Shown in pieces: positions 1 to 7,800 of a DNA stretch of 64,000 nucleotides (the stretch's first letter is position 1; each line of letters starts with the position of its first letter). The notes beneath the pieces were generated by a model. That model was not told the origin of the DNA. It searched no databases and saw only the letters and a program-made list of their open reading frames with translations. This DNA is from Frigidibacter sp. Its GTDB lineage: Bacteria; Pseudomonadota; Alphaproteobacteria; Rhodobacterales; Rhodobacteraceae. The stretch covers positions 310,001 through 374,000 of the forward strand of contig NZ_JAUYTT010000010.1 of NCBI RefSeq assembly GCF_030695035.1, in the 5' to 3' direction. The translations under genes were made by a program, and so were the position numbers.

Positions 1-1
1 G

Positions 2-238
2 GCCCAGGACTTGGCCGACCGTGCTGACATCAGCCGCACAACGCTCCACAACATCGAGAAGGGGGCACCCGGCGCCGAGATCGGCATTGTCTTCGAGGTG
101 GCATCTCTCATCGGCGTGCGGCTGTTCGATCCCGACGAGCGCACGCTCGCCCTGCACAGCGCGCACCTCGATGAGAAGCTGACGCTGCTGCCGCAAAGCG
201 TCCGCCCCGCCCGCAACGAGGTCGATGATGACTTCTAG
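2..238 (+). CDS. HipB-like XRE-family DNA-binding protein (5' end outside window)
   Basis: The reading frame is open from the first bases, so the true start is upstream of the window. The visible 79 residues begin AQDLADRADISRTTLHNIEKG, the recognition-helix half of an XRE helix-turn-helix, and end in a short acidic tail. It overlaps the following hipA remnant by 14 bases, the usual antitoxin-before-toxin arrangement of hipBA. In intact systems HipB neutralises HipA and represses the operon. Here the partner is destroyed, so any remaining role would be as a solo DNA-binding protein. Family assignment is sure; the antitoxin role rests on the neighbour. Confidence 0.75.
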   Translation, partial: AQDLADRADISRTTLHNIEKGAPGAEIGIVFEVASLIGVRLFDPDERTLALHSAHLDEKLTLLPQSVRPARNEVDDDF

Positions 239-1307
239 GGAGGGGGCCGCACGGGAGGCCTATGTCTGGATCTGGCTGCCAGGAGCAACGAGCCCTTCGT
301 CGCTGGGCGGTTGTGGCAGCAGGGCGACCGCCCGCATTTCACCTATGGTGCCAGCTACCGGCGGCGCAGGGATGCTGTCCCGATCTACTACCCGGAGCTC
401 CCCCTGCGCAAGGGAGTGATCGAACCGATTGCCGTGCTGTCCATGACGAGCTCCATCCGGGACGGGTCCCCCGATGCCTGGAGGCGGCGCGTCATCATCA
501 ACAGGCTGACGGGCCGGAAACCCGATGCAGCCGGCGTGCCGGATCTCAGCGAGCTGACCTTCCTGCTGAAGTCGGGCTCTGACCGGATCGGCGCGCTGGA
601 TTTTTGGGCCTCGGCGATGGTCAATGATCCGCGGCAAAGCAACCACTGACGCCTGCCTACGATATCTGCCCGCAAGGGCGGACCGGGAACGAGGCGTCGC
701 AAGCCATGCTGATCAAGGGAGAGGCTCGGGCGAGTACGCTGGCAATGTGCTGGACCTGTTCTCCAGGCGCGTCGTCGGCTGGTCGATGAAGGCGGACCGG
801 GATGCCACGCTGGTCATGGATGCCCTGATGATGGCCGTGTGGCGGCGCGGAAAAGCGGATGCGCTGCTCCACCATTCGGACCAGGGATCGCAATACACCA
901 GCGAGCAGTTCCAGCGCCTGCTCCTCGACAACGGCATCACCTGCTCCATGAGCCGGGCCGGCAACGTCTGGGACAACTCGGCGATGGAGAGCTTCTTCTC
1001 ATCGCTGAAGACCGAACGAACGGCCCGCAAGGTCTACCGCACCCGCGATGCAGCCCGTGCCGACGTGTTCGACTACATCGAGCGCTTCTACAATCCGCGG
1101 CGACGCCACTCGAAGCTGGGCTATCTTAGCCCCATGGCGTTCGAGGACCGCGCCATGCAAACCTAACCCCGTGTCCACGGAACCGGCAGCAGCCCAGGGC
1201 GGCAGTTTCTGAATGGCTACTGCTTGGAGGGGGTGGAAGGGCATGGCGATTTGGCGGAAGCGTTTCAGGCGGCGCGCGAAACGGTGAAGGCGGCACTAGA
1301 AGGTTGA
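225..1307 (+). pseudogene. hipA: hipA-like serine/threonine kinase toxin, broken
   Basis: Pieces of one HipA-type kinase can be read in order. The N-terminal domain starts at 225 (REAYVWIWLPGA), shifts frame near 280-290, and continues as EPFVAGRLWQQGD to SGSDRIGALDFWASA near 625. A C-terminal motif follows at about 647-728 (TPAYDICPQGRTGNEASQAM), with the kinase core between them missing. After the IS fragment, GRQFLNGYCLEG leads to a stop at 1305-1307, matching the HipA C-terminus. The gene therefore carries a frameshift, an internal deletion and an IS insertion, and cannot make an active kinase. Fragment identities come from recognising HipA motifs by eye. Confidence 0.75.
729..1196 (+). 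mobile_element. IS3-family transposase remnant (OrfB C-terminus plus right end)
   Basis: The frame from about 733 to the stop at 1164-1166 encodes the C-terminal part of an IS3-family DDE transposase. It has LDLFSRRVVGWSM, then HHSDQGSQYTS with the second catalytic Asp, then MESFFSSLKTE with the catalytic Glu, and ends YNPRRRHSKLGYLSP. The first catalytic Asp (usually in a DITYI-type motif) and all of OrfA are missing. Bases 1172-1196 read like the right terminal repeat of an IS3 element (TG...CA ended). No matching left end is visible upstream. It sits inside the hipA remnant and is not mobile by itself. Confidence 0.85.
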
Positions 1308-1469
1308 ACAACTTGCACGAAAGGGGCTGTAAGCCGCAGGCGATAACTCAACATAAACTAGAGGAACAGTCGGGGTGAGATCAGTGTCGCAACACTAACC
1401 ATCCATCTTGCGTGGTGATGCCTCTACACCCATAGTTCATGCGATTCTACAAGCGACGGGGTTGGATAG

Positions 1470-1751
1470 ATGTTTAAGATTGAAGGACTAGATGAGTTGC
1501 AACTAGACTTGCAAAGGGCACAGGACGCGCTGAGCGAGCTGGATGGCGAGTTTGGGATTGTTTCTTTCAATCCGGACGATCCATCAAGCATTGATCTTGC
1601 AGTAACGTCAATGGAAAATTTGATTGATAGAAAGGTCGCCGGTTTCGAGGATAACGACCTTGTTGCATCTCTTGTTGAGGAAATGAAAGAAGAATATCGG
1701 CGGATAATTCTAGAGAAAGCGGCCGAATTCAGAATTAAGGGCGATAAATGA
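1470..1751 (+). CDS. Small acidic protein coupled to a TIR-like protein
   Basis: This 93-residue protein starts MFKIEGLDELQ and is rich in Asp and Glu. It has no signal peptide or membrane segment, and a likely helical C-terminal half (about residues 45-90). Its stop overlaps the start of the next gene (bases 1748-1751), so the two are probably translationally coupled and act together. I do not recognise a named family. Its AT-rich codon use matches the island rather than the flanking chromosome. By position it could be a sensor, chaperone or antitoxin-like regulator of the TIR protein, but nothing in its sequence proves this. Confidence 0.7.
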   Translation: MFKIEGLDELQLDLQRAQDALSELDGEFGIVSFNPDDPSSIDLAVTSMENLIDRKVAGFEDNDLVASLVEEMKEEYRRIILEKAAEFRIKGDK

Positions 1752-2653
1752 TTGCTTCCCAAGGCCTATTTAGGCAAATAAACAACACGTTGCTCGACTT
1801 GCAGCAGTCAGACCTCCAGTCGTATCCCGCGCAAGTCAAGAGACTTGGCAGGCTCCTTCAGAACGAGGAACTTCAACCATTTAACTCAGCCTTGACAGAA
1901 AAAGTCAATCTTGACGAATTCATTGCGTCTAGCGAGCGCACGCAAGGCGGAATGGTTGGTAGCGCCGAGCTTGTCTGGCCTGAGGATGATAAACAAATTC
2001 TTGGATTAAGGCTTCTGCTTATTGTTAAGTTCAGCGAGAATCCGGAGTATATGGCGGAATTTGGCTACACGTTCTTTTGGACCGGCAGCAAAAAGATAAT
2101 GAGTGGTGTACACGCAGTAATCAGCCAGATAATAATTCCGTTCTTCCGCGACTTCAAGGACTATGTTGAAGGCGACGGAAGGCTAAACCCCACACTGATT
2201 CTACCAATGTCAAATAAGGTCTTTATTGTTCACGGGCATGATGGCGAAGCTCGCGAGGCTGTGGCCAGATTCTTGAGCAATCTTGGATTTGAACCAGTAA
2301 TCTTGAACGAGCAAGCCAACCAGGGTCGAACAATTATCGAGAAAGTCGAGGCAAATGCCGATGTTGGATTTGCAGTGGTCCTGCTAACACCTGACGACTT
2401 TGGGCGCGCCAAGAGTGCTGATGATTTAGAGCCGAGAGCCCGTCAGAACGTCCTGCTTGAGCTCGGATACTTCATGGCGAAGCTAGGAAGGGACAAGGTC
2501 TGCGCCCTCCGCCGCGGTGAAGTCTCCATCCCGAGCGACTTTGCGGGTGTTGTCTGGGAGGAAATGGATGTGGCTGGTGGCTGGCGGCAGAAGCTGGGGC
2601 GCGAACTTCAAGCAGCAGGCCATCCTGTTGACTGGAACAAGTTGATGCGCTGA
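1748..2653 (+). CDS. TIR-like nucleotide-binding protein (Cap12/Pycsar-type TIR)
   Basis: This 301-residue protein has two parts. Residues 1-155 form an unrecognised N-terminal domain. Residues 157-301 match the TIR-like family found in Cap12 and Pycsar effectors: KVFIVHGHDGEARE at the start, AVVLLTPDDFG, then RARQNVLLELGYFMAKLG, in which E238 corresponds to the catalytic glutamate of NAD-cleaving TIR enzymes. In known systems this domain depletes NAD+ when a signal is sensed by the other domain. No cyclase gene is adjacent; the only partner is the small upstream gene overlapping by four bases. I infer a two-gene abortive-infection type module. Domain assignment is firm, activity inferred. 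Confidence 0.85.
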   Translation: MIASQGLFRQINNTLLDLQQSDLQSYPAQVKRLGRLLQNEELQPFNSALTEKVNLDEFIASSERTQGGMVGSAELVWPEDDKQILGLRLLLIVKFSENPEYMAEFGYTFFWTGSKKIMSGVHAVISQIIIPFFRDFKDYVEGDGRLNPTLILPMSNKVFIVHGHDGEAREAVARFLSNLGFEPVILNEQANQGRTIIEKVEANADVGFAVVLLTPDDFGRAKSADDLEPRARQNVLLELGYFMAKLGRDKVCALRRGEVSIPSDFAGVVWEEMDVAGGWRQKLGRELQAAGHPVDWNKLMR

Positions 2654-2841
2654 CCTAGGCTAGCGGCAGAAAAATATCCGCCAAGTCGCCTCTAAAATAG
2701 CTACGAATGGGTCGCATTGAGAAATTCGACCCATTCTGGAAATTTGACACTATAAGGTACAACACTGCTGTATTTCGAAGCAAGTATTGACTGTGGTGCT
2801 GCGTATTGTCAGTTAGAAACCACTCGCGCCCGCAACATAGA

Positions 2842-3717
2842 CTAGTTTGCATCCTTACGCGCGCCCCATTGGGTGTGCTCACGGGAAAAGGCAAGTTCAG
2901 CTTCGTTTACGAAGTCCGAGAACTCGGCTTCCGTCATAACGGTCTCGGCGTTGCCTTTGATGATGCCAATTTCGTGTGCAGCTAGATTGTAGCTGGCAGT
3001 CAATTCACTGTGGCGCTTCATCTGAATCCACCCCAACACAGATGTGACCAAAACGATCAAAGGATCAAAGAACCGCGATAGCCAGCCATAACCAAACTCG
3101 TCAGCATACAGTGACAGCGCCGCGGCTATATAGATAAGTATAGTGATCAGGACCCAAATGCGAAGCACCCGTCGATTCCACGCGGACTTCTTCGTATACC
3201 AGCGCCGCTGATCGTCGACACGTTGCTCAACATAGTATGCAATCCGCTCAGTCAATCCGAACGCGCGAACTTTAAGCATCGAAGCCGAGACCTGCTCCGA
3301 CTCGGGCGTGATTAACTCTCGGGCGATGGCCTGATTTGACTGCAGAATACCCCGGAGCTGGTTTCGGAAAGCGGCTTTTGGCACCGCGATTAAATCCGCG
3401 TCGCCAAACGGGTGAGCCCTCATGCAAAATCGCCAAGTCAAGGTTTTAACGGACTCAGACAGTGCCCGGCAGCGATACCAATCCTGATCGAGTTTCACCA
3501 CCACCTTGTAGACAAAAAGTCCAGCGAGTACCATTAGCAGCAGCGTAACTGCAAGCCTACTATGCTTAAACACATCCTTGTTGGCCAGCGAGAGGCTGAC
3601 CAAAAACAGCAGGAAGTACTCGGTCCGGATTGTCCAGAGAAAACCGCTCTGAGCTCTAGCCGAGGCGCAATCCGCACTGGTGTAGAGCGCCGGATATTCA
3701 AGTTTCGACCCGCTCAT
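2842..3717 (-). CDS. SLATT-domain (DUF4231-like) membrane effector candidate
   Basis: This 291-residue protein has two pairs of hydrophobic helices, at about 32-45/55-75 and 184-203/216-235. They are separated by a charged region, and the C-terminal part reads KRHSELTASYNLAAHEIG. This layout matches the S-2TM (SLATT) families, predicted pore-forming effectors associated with nucleotide-signal immune systems. Its start overlaps the stop of the upstream TIR gene by four bases (3714-3717), so the pair is one operon. A working idea is that the TIR partner makes a nucleotide signal that opens or recruits this membrane protein. The SLATT call is good; the signalling link is inference. Confidence 0.8.
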   Translation of the reverse strand: MSGSKLEYPALYTSADCASARAQSGFLWTIRTEYFLLFLVSLSLANKDVFKHSRLAVTLLLMVLAGLFVYKVVVKLDQDWYRCRALSESVKTLTWRFCMRAHPFGDADLIAVPKAAFRNQLRGILQSNQAIARELITPESEQVSASMLKVRAFGLTERIAYYVEQRVDDQRRWYTKKSAWNRRVLRIWVLITILIYIAAALSLYADEFGYGWLSRFFDPLIVLVTSVLGWIQMKRHSELTASYNLAAHEIGIIKGNAETVMTEAEFSDFVNEAELAFSREHTQWGARKDAN

Positions 3718-4109
3718 GATATTTGCCTAATGCCAGAAACAATTGACTCGGTGTTCCAGTTGACGACGAGGTCCGCAGCATTGACCACAGCTTGCGGCAT
3801 GACTTTCGCGGAACGTGGGCGGACGCCAAGAATCGGCTTACCAACGTTCTTAGCGAATTCCATCTCGAACTGAATCCAATCGCTATAGTTGGTCCACATG
3901 CCGCCAATTATGATCACGCACTGAACCGGACGAATCTGGTTTCGAAGTTGCTCGGCCAGCCCAGCAGAACTGAGTCCGGAAAATGCCTTACTCTCCGGAA
4001 CGGAGTAGTTCGTCCACTCGAAGTAGGGGCGATTGTTCAGCAGACTGGTCATCGAATTATAGCGTTCACCGTAAGACCAAGAATGGCTAATAAAAAGGCG
4101 CTTCGGCAT
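3714..4109 (-). CDS. ThsB-like TIR domain protein paired with SLATT
   Basis: Starting at the ATG at 4109 the protein is 131 residues and opens MPKRLFISHSWSYGERY, the usual first strand of ThsB/MTH538-type TIR domains. VQCVIIIGGMWTNYSDWIQFEMEFA carries the predicted catalytic E82, and LVVNW closes the fold. In Thoeris, ThsB-type TIRs turn NAD+ into a cyclic signal for an effector; here the coupled effector candidate is the SLATT protein. A longer reading from an ATG at 4223 adds 38 residues with one hydrophobic stretch; I prefer the short form because family members begin at the first strand, but a membrane-anchored form is possible. Confidence 0.8.
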   Translation of the reverse strand: MPKRLFISHSWSYGERYNSMTSLLNNRPYFEWTNYSVPESKAFSGLSSAGLAEQLRNQIRPVQCVIIIGGMWTNYSDWIQFEMEFAKNVGKPILGVRPRSAKVMPQAVVNAADLVVNWNTESIVSGIRQIS

Positions 4110-4576
4110 TTGTTGTCGACCTGATTGAGGTGTCAAAGCTAGCACATAGCACGTGACAACATAAAGGGGAACGGTGAACAGCTGCAGGATTCCAAGAACC
4201 TCTAGCTTGTGGGCTAGCCACATGATTCATTCGCTTCGAGCAGGGGAGGCGTTCAACATGCGCACTTCTTAAGGTGGCCAAATCACCCAGTTACCGGACG
4301 CTGGCCTGGGGATACGTTAAACACGGACGAATGGCCATTATCCTAGGTTGCTACGATAGCCACTCCGCAGCATCATCTGTCTTGTTTCCCCGCCGGACAG
4401 GGCCGGTGCTCTTCGGGCGCCAACCATTGAAGCGAGTCGGCCTGTTGCGTCGCTGTGTCCCGATTGGTGGCTTCGAGGAATGATCTGGGGCGTCTAGACC
4501 GCCTCAAGATTGCCGGTAGGCCGAAGCGAAGCAGCTGACTTCGGAACCAGGCGCTTACGCGCGGAGCGAAAATCGG
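4110..4576. other. Intergenic stretch between two leftward defence units
   Basis: About 470 bases lie between the end of the QueC-containing operon and the start of the TIR-SLATT pair, both transcribed leftward. I see no convincing gene on either strand. The hydrophobic N-terminal extension that could be added to the 3714-4109 TIR gene lies at 4110-4223. The stretch probably holds the promoter of the TIR-SLATT pair, but I could not pick out clear -35 and -10 boxes. Confidence 0.4.
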
Positions 4577-5044
4577 CTATCTTAGTTCTCTCGAGAGATC
4601 CGACCAATTGACCAACTTGATCCCGTGCTTTTTTACCCAATCAGGAGCTGACATCGGCGCCTTTCCGCGAGGGTGCACGCCCACCACTTTCTTCCCCTGA
4701 CGCAGACTTTCTTCGACCTCCCATTTCACCCATTTACTTTGCCGCGTGCTATCGGAGACGTAAACCACGCAAACGGAAGATCGAGCGATGCGTTCGCTGA
4801 TCTTCTCCTTAATGTACGCCGCCCGGTCGCTATTGTAGGGGTCTCGAACTGAGTGGTCATTAAATTCAATGTCACTATTCTCATTCTTAGCATGGGCACG
4901 TAGAAGATTCACCTCAGTCATATCTTCGGTCGCAAAGCTTATGAAGACGTTTCGCTTGCCACCCTTCAGTGCCTCTTTTGCCCTTTCTTCGAGACCACGT
5001 ATATCGCCGAGACGGCTCCAGCGACCACTATTCCCGCCGCCCAT
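4577..5044 (-). CDS. Small ThsB-like TIR protein with N-terminal Gly-Gly-Gly
   Basis: This 155-residue protein has a short basic leader beginning MGGGNSGRW and then a ThsB-type TIR domain from about residue 31: RNVFISFATED, VCVVYVSDST, then SKWVKWEVEESL, with E109 as the likely catalytic glutamate, and IKLVNW at the end. It is the last gene of the five-gene operon, starting two bases after the QueC-like stop, with a strong GAGGAG ribosome site eight bases before the ATG. The exposed glycine run is unusual for a TIR protein and, beside a QueC-like enzyme, suggests it may be a substrate for N-terminal nucleobase conjugation. NAD cleavage or signal synthesis is inferred from the domain. Confidence 0.85.
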   Translation of the reverse strand: MGGGNSGRWSRLGDIRGLEERAKEALKGGKRNVFISFATEDMTEVNLLRAHAKNENSDIEFNDHSVRDPYNSDRAAYIKEKISERIARSSVCVVYVSDSTRQSKWVKWEVEESLRQGKKVVGVHPRGKAPMSAPDWVKKHGIKLVNWSDLSRELR

Positions 5045-5045
5045 T

Positions 5046-5636
5046 CTATATTCTCCTCAAACTGAACTCGTTACAGGATATGCAGTTCCCGCAGGGTGCT
5101 TCTCCCCCGACATGGCAAGAATACGTCCCCTCCACCCCCTTGATCTCCGCGAGCGCAACGACTTCATCTTTGTGGAACGAAGCCAGCGGTGCAAGAACGC
5201 GGATCCTTCGTCCCATGATCCGCGAAATTATGTTCTCAGCCTCTGACAGGAAGCCTGAAGTTTGGTCAGGAAACAACGCTGTTTCTTCGTGGAGAAGGCC
5301 AATGGAGACAGCGTCTGCTCCAACCTTGTAGGCGTACGCGGCTGCAACGAGCAAGAACAACATGTTTCTACCCGGCGTAAACGCGTCCTCAATAACTCTC
5401 TGATTTGGGTCGGTCAAACCTGAGCGTATTAGTGCGCCAAATCCGGGAAGATCTGCGATCTGCAAATTATTAAGGCCAAGCTTGGCCATCGATCGCCTGC
5501 AAGCGGCAAGTTCCGCCTCAAGTGCTCTCTGTCCATAGTTGACAAAAAGAGGATAGATATGCAATCCCTCCTCTCTTGCAAGATGAGCGATCAAGGTCGA
5601 ATCAAGGCCGCCGGATACGAGAGTTACAACACTCAT
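5046..5636 (-). CDS. QueC-like enzyme (Cap9/QatC-type) of a defence operon
   Basis: This 196-residue protein carries the PP-loop ATP site SGGLDS at residues 8-13, FVNYGQRALEAE, and near the C-terminus the four-cysteine zinc site SCHVGGEAPCGNCISC typical of 7-cyano-7-deazaguanine synthase. It is shorter than housekeeping QueC (about 220-235 residues) and no queD, queE or queF is nearby, so a housekeeping role in queuosine synthesis is unlikely. QueC-like proteins occur in type IV CBASS and Qat defence operons, where a role in attaching a deazaguanine to a protein N-terminus has been reported. Its start overlaps the OGG-like stop by four bases, and the Gly-rich TIR gene follows directly. Confidence 0.9.
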   Translation of the reverse strand: MSVVTLVSGGLDSTLIAHLAREEGLHIYPLFVNYGQRALEAELAACRRSMAKLGLNNLQIADLPGFGALIRSGLTDPNQRVIEDAFTPGRNMLFLLVAAAYAYKVGADAVSIGLLHEETALFPDQTSGFLSEAENIISRIMGRRIRVLAPLASFHKDEVVALAEIKGVEGTYSCHVGGEAPCGNCISCNEFSLRRI

Positions 5637-6328
5637 TTTTGCGCCACCTCGCTGCTTTCGGATTTATACATTCTCATCACGATCCAGATCGCCCAATCCA
5701 TAAGGCCTACGGCCATGCCCAAGTCGCGTGAATACAACTTCAAGGCTATTTCTCGAGCGGAGTAGCCTTCTAAGTTTGAAAGCCCACCCGCTCCACGGGG
5801 GGCTGAGATGCCAATTTCATTCATGTAATCTATTACATGCCGATCGATAATCGCGAGGTCGTAAGTCATACCTGTGTTCCGAAGGAACATGCTGGCCTGT
5901 TTGGGCCCCACTCCCGGCGCGTTTCTGACAAGCCAGCGGCGCGCATCTTCTGCACAAGAGAAACCGTCGAGCAGAGCTGTCAAACTATCTGCGGATGAGT
6001 GGACGGCTGCGTGGGTCGAAGCCAACTGTTGCGACTTCGATCTGGGAAATCGGTAGCGCTGAACTCGATGATCAACTTGAAGGGGTGACCCAAGGATAGT
6101 CTCCAGAGCGTGCACCGAAGCCCCCTTCTGAAGCAGGACCGCGTTGCGCTCTAATGCCTCTGCCGCAGCGACGGCTAATGGATACCGTACTTGACTACTT
6201 AGTATGCAGCAGGAAAGTTCTTTCCAGAGAGATTCTTCGTCTGCAAAATCAAGAGAAGAAGTAGCCCTGCGAAAAATTTCTGGATAGATCGACACCACGG
6301 CTTGTTCCAAGCGGGACGCATTTATCAT
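5633..6328 (-). CDS. OGG-like HhH N-glycosylase/lyase (Cap11-type)
   Basis: This 231-residue protein resembles archaeal-type 8-oxoguanine DNA glycosylase. It has ILSSQVRYPLAVAAAEAL at residues 42-59, a helix-hairpin-helix APGVGPKQASMFLRN with the likely catalytic Lys143, and AIIDRHVIDYM with Asp162. No iron-sulfur cluster cysteines are seen. It overlaps both neighbours by four bases, so it is made with the TIR-TGT and QueC-like proteins. OGG-like glycosylases are part of the type IV CBASS ancillary cassette, where their substrate is not settled; a modified guanine, free or attached to protein or nucleic acid, would fit. Family call is strong, substrate unknown. Confidence 0.88.
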   Translation of the reverse strand: MINASRLEQAVVSIYPEIFRRATSSLDFADEESLWKELSCCILSSQVRYPLAVAAAEALERNAVLLQKGASVHALETILGSPLQVDHRVQRYRFPRSKSQQLASTHAAVHSSADSLTALLDGFSCAEDARRWLVRNAPGVGPKQASMFLRNTGMTYDLAIIDRHVIDYMNEIGISAPRGAGGLSNLEGYSAREIALKLYSRDLGMAVGLMDWAIWIVMRMYKSESSEVAQK

Positions 6329-7752
6329 CGAACGAATATCCCCGGCAGCGCAACTGAAATCTGGTTTGTGGCACCGTCTCCCATTATTTTCATAATGAAC
6401 GCTTCCATGCGATTGGTGTGAGCGTAGTCGCGTAAATCTTTAGCGTACCGTCGGTAGTATTCGAGATTGTGGAACGCAACTTTTCCGGTGTACCCAATGT
6501 CTTTACTTTCAAGAGCCTTCAGGGCGACGGCCGATTCCGAAAGCTCTGTCTGGAATGTAAAGAAGTCAAAATGCTGGTAGTGATTAAGCCGATGCATCTG
6601 GTGATCGAACGCCATCCGACACCACTCCAGTCCGTCAAAGCTATCGGCACCAGCCGCGGCTAGGAGCGCGATGCTCCATGGGTTTCCCGTTCCAAGAACA
6701 TGTAAGGGTTGATAGAATGGCAGATTGTCAAGAGATCGCCTAATCTTTCGTACTGTATCGGCTCGTTCAATCAGCCCGCGCCCCAATTCTCGTTCTGCAA
6801 CAGCGATGAGCGGTGGCTGCAACTCGCTGGCCACCAGCTTCACCACCTCCGGTAACTGCCGCGAGTCGTATCCGGCAGGTTCCCTAAAGGTGTGCACGAT
6901 CGGTAGCACCATCGAACCGGTCGCCTTGCTGTCGCGGTTGACCGCATCAACGACCTCGGTCACAGCATCTTTCAAACTCTGCGATGGCCGCATGACGTCG
7001 AAACAATATGCCCAATCGTGTGGTATTCCTTGTAGTGCTTCGTGAAATTTTTGAGGTGTCCAGTTCCTGCTGCGCCGCCGTGACGCTTCATAGTTCCCGG
7101 AATCGACAATCACGACCCCACCCGCCTCTCGGATTGCGTTTAATTCGGATGCTGCCGCCTTGGGCCTCCTCTTCGCCCAAAGGTCATACGCTGAAACTAA
7201 AACAGCCGGAGCTCCGAATACACGCAATACCTTGATTGCTTCCAGAGGCACTAATTGGGTTTCGTGCGAAGACACCGATAGAAAAACTGCAGGTAAGGAA
7301 AGCGATGTCCTCAACACCTCCATGGGGCGTGAAGGGGGGACGCGCCTAGGCACGACAGAGCTAATTTTTCTTATGATCTTCTGAAAGTCTGCATGCGCCT
7401 CGGTTTCGTCCCACTCAGCCAAGCTCACGCGGCTCAGGCCGCCATAGGGATAAGGAGGACTACTGGCATCTAGCATCACGGGGAGCAAGGTAACTCCGGC
7501 TTCCTTTGCTAAACGCATCTCATCGATGACTGTTTCTTTCTTTATAGCGTGTGCTGATAGCACCGCGACAACAAACTTGGTACAGGACATCTTCTCTTGA
7601 ATTACGGTTGAGAAGTCTCCGACCAGCGTGTCGTCCCACCAGATAGTCCAGTGACTTGACAGAAACTCAACGATTATTCTCGTAGCTTCGCCGTCTTCGC
7701 TCGAGTGGATAACGTAGACGTCAGACATGGAACGCGTCTTTTCCCCAGGCAC
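6325..7752 (-). CDS. TIR - tRNA-guanine transglycosylase-like fusion (Cap10-type TGT)
   Basis: This 475-residue protein has a TIR domain at about residues 11-131 (DVYVIHSSEDGEATR, IWWDDTLVGDF, FVVAVLSAHA, E78 as likely catalytic Glu). It is followed by a TGT-like barrel at about 150-460. The barrel keeps an Asp in VIVDSGNYE (D217, equivalent to the general-base Asp of TGT's DSGGYQ) and one in LLAAAGADSFDGLEW (D373, equivalent to the nucleophile). The zinc motif CxCxxC of tRNA-acting TGT is absent, so a substrate other than tRNA is likely. The GTG start at 7752 has GAGG upstream; an ATG at 7728 is the alternative. It overlaps the OGG-like gene by four bases. Confidence 0.85.
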   Translation of the reverse strand: MPGEKTRSMSDVYVIHSSEDGEATRIIVEFLSSHWTIWWDDTLVGDFSTVIQEKMSCTKFVVAVLSAHAIKKETVIDEMRLAKEAGVTLLPVMLDASSPPYPYGGLSRVSLAEWDETEAHADFQKIIRKISSVVPRRVPPSRPMEVLRTSLSLPAVFLSVSSHETQLVPLEAIKVLRVFGAPAVLVSAYDLWAKRRPKAAASELNAIREAGGVVIVDSGNYEASRRRSRNWTPQKFHEALQGIPHDWAYCFDVMRPSQSLKDAVTEVVDAVNRDSKATGSMVLPIVHTFREPAGYDSRQLPEVVKLVASELQPPLIAVAERELGRGLIERADTVRKIRRSLDNLPFYQPLHVLGTGNPWSIALLAAAGADSFDGLEWCRMAFDHQMHRLNHYQHFDFFTFQTELSESAVALKALESKDIGYTGKVAFHNLEYYRRYAKDLRDYAHTNRMEAFIMKIMGDGATNQISVALPGIFVR

Positions 7753-7800
7753 TACAAGATCCTCTTCGGCAATGGATTACAAGCACCCGTCTTCCATGTA

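Noticed and set aside
600-760. Left end of the IS3 element
   Set aside because: No sequence matching the complement of the right end at 1172-1196 is visible upstream; the IS is cut inside its transposase gene.
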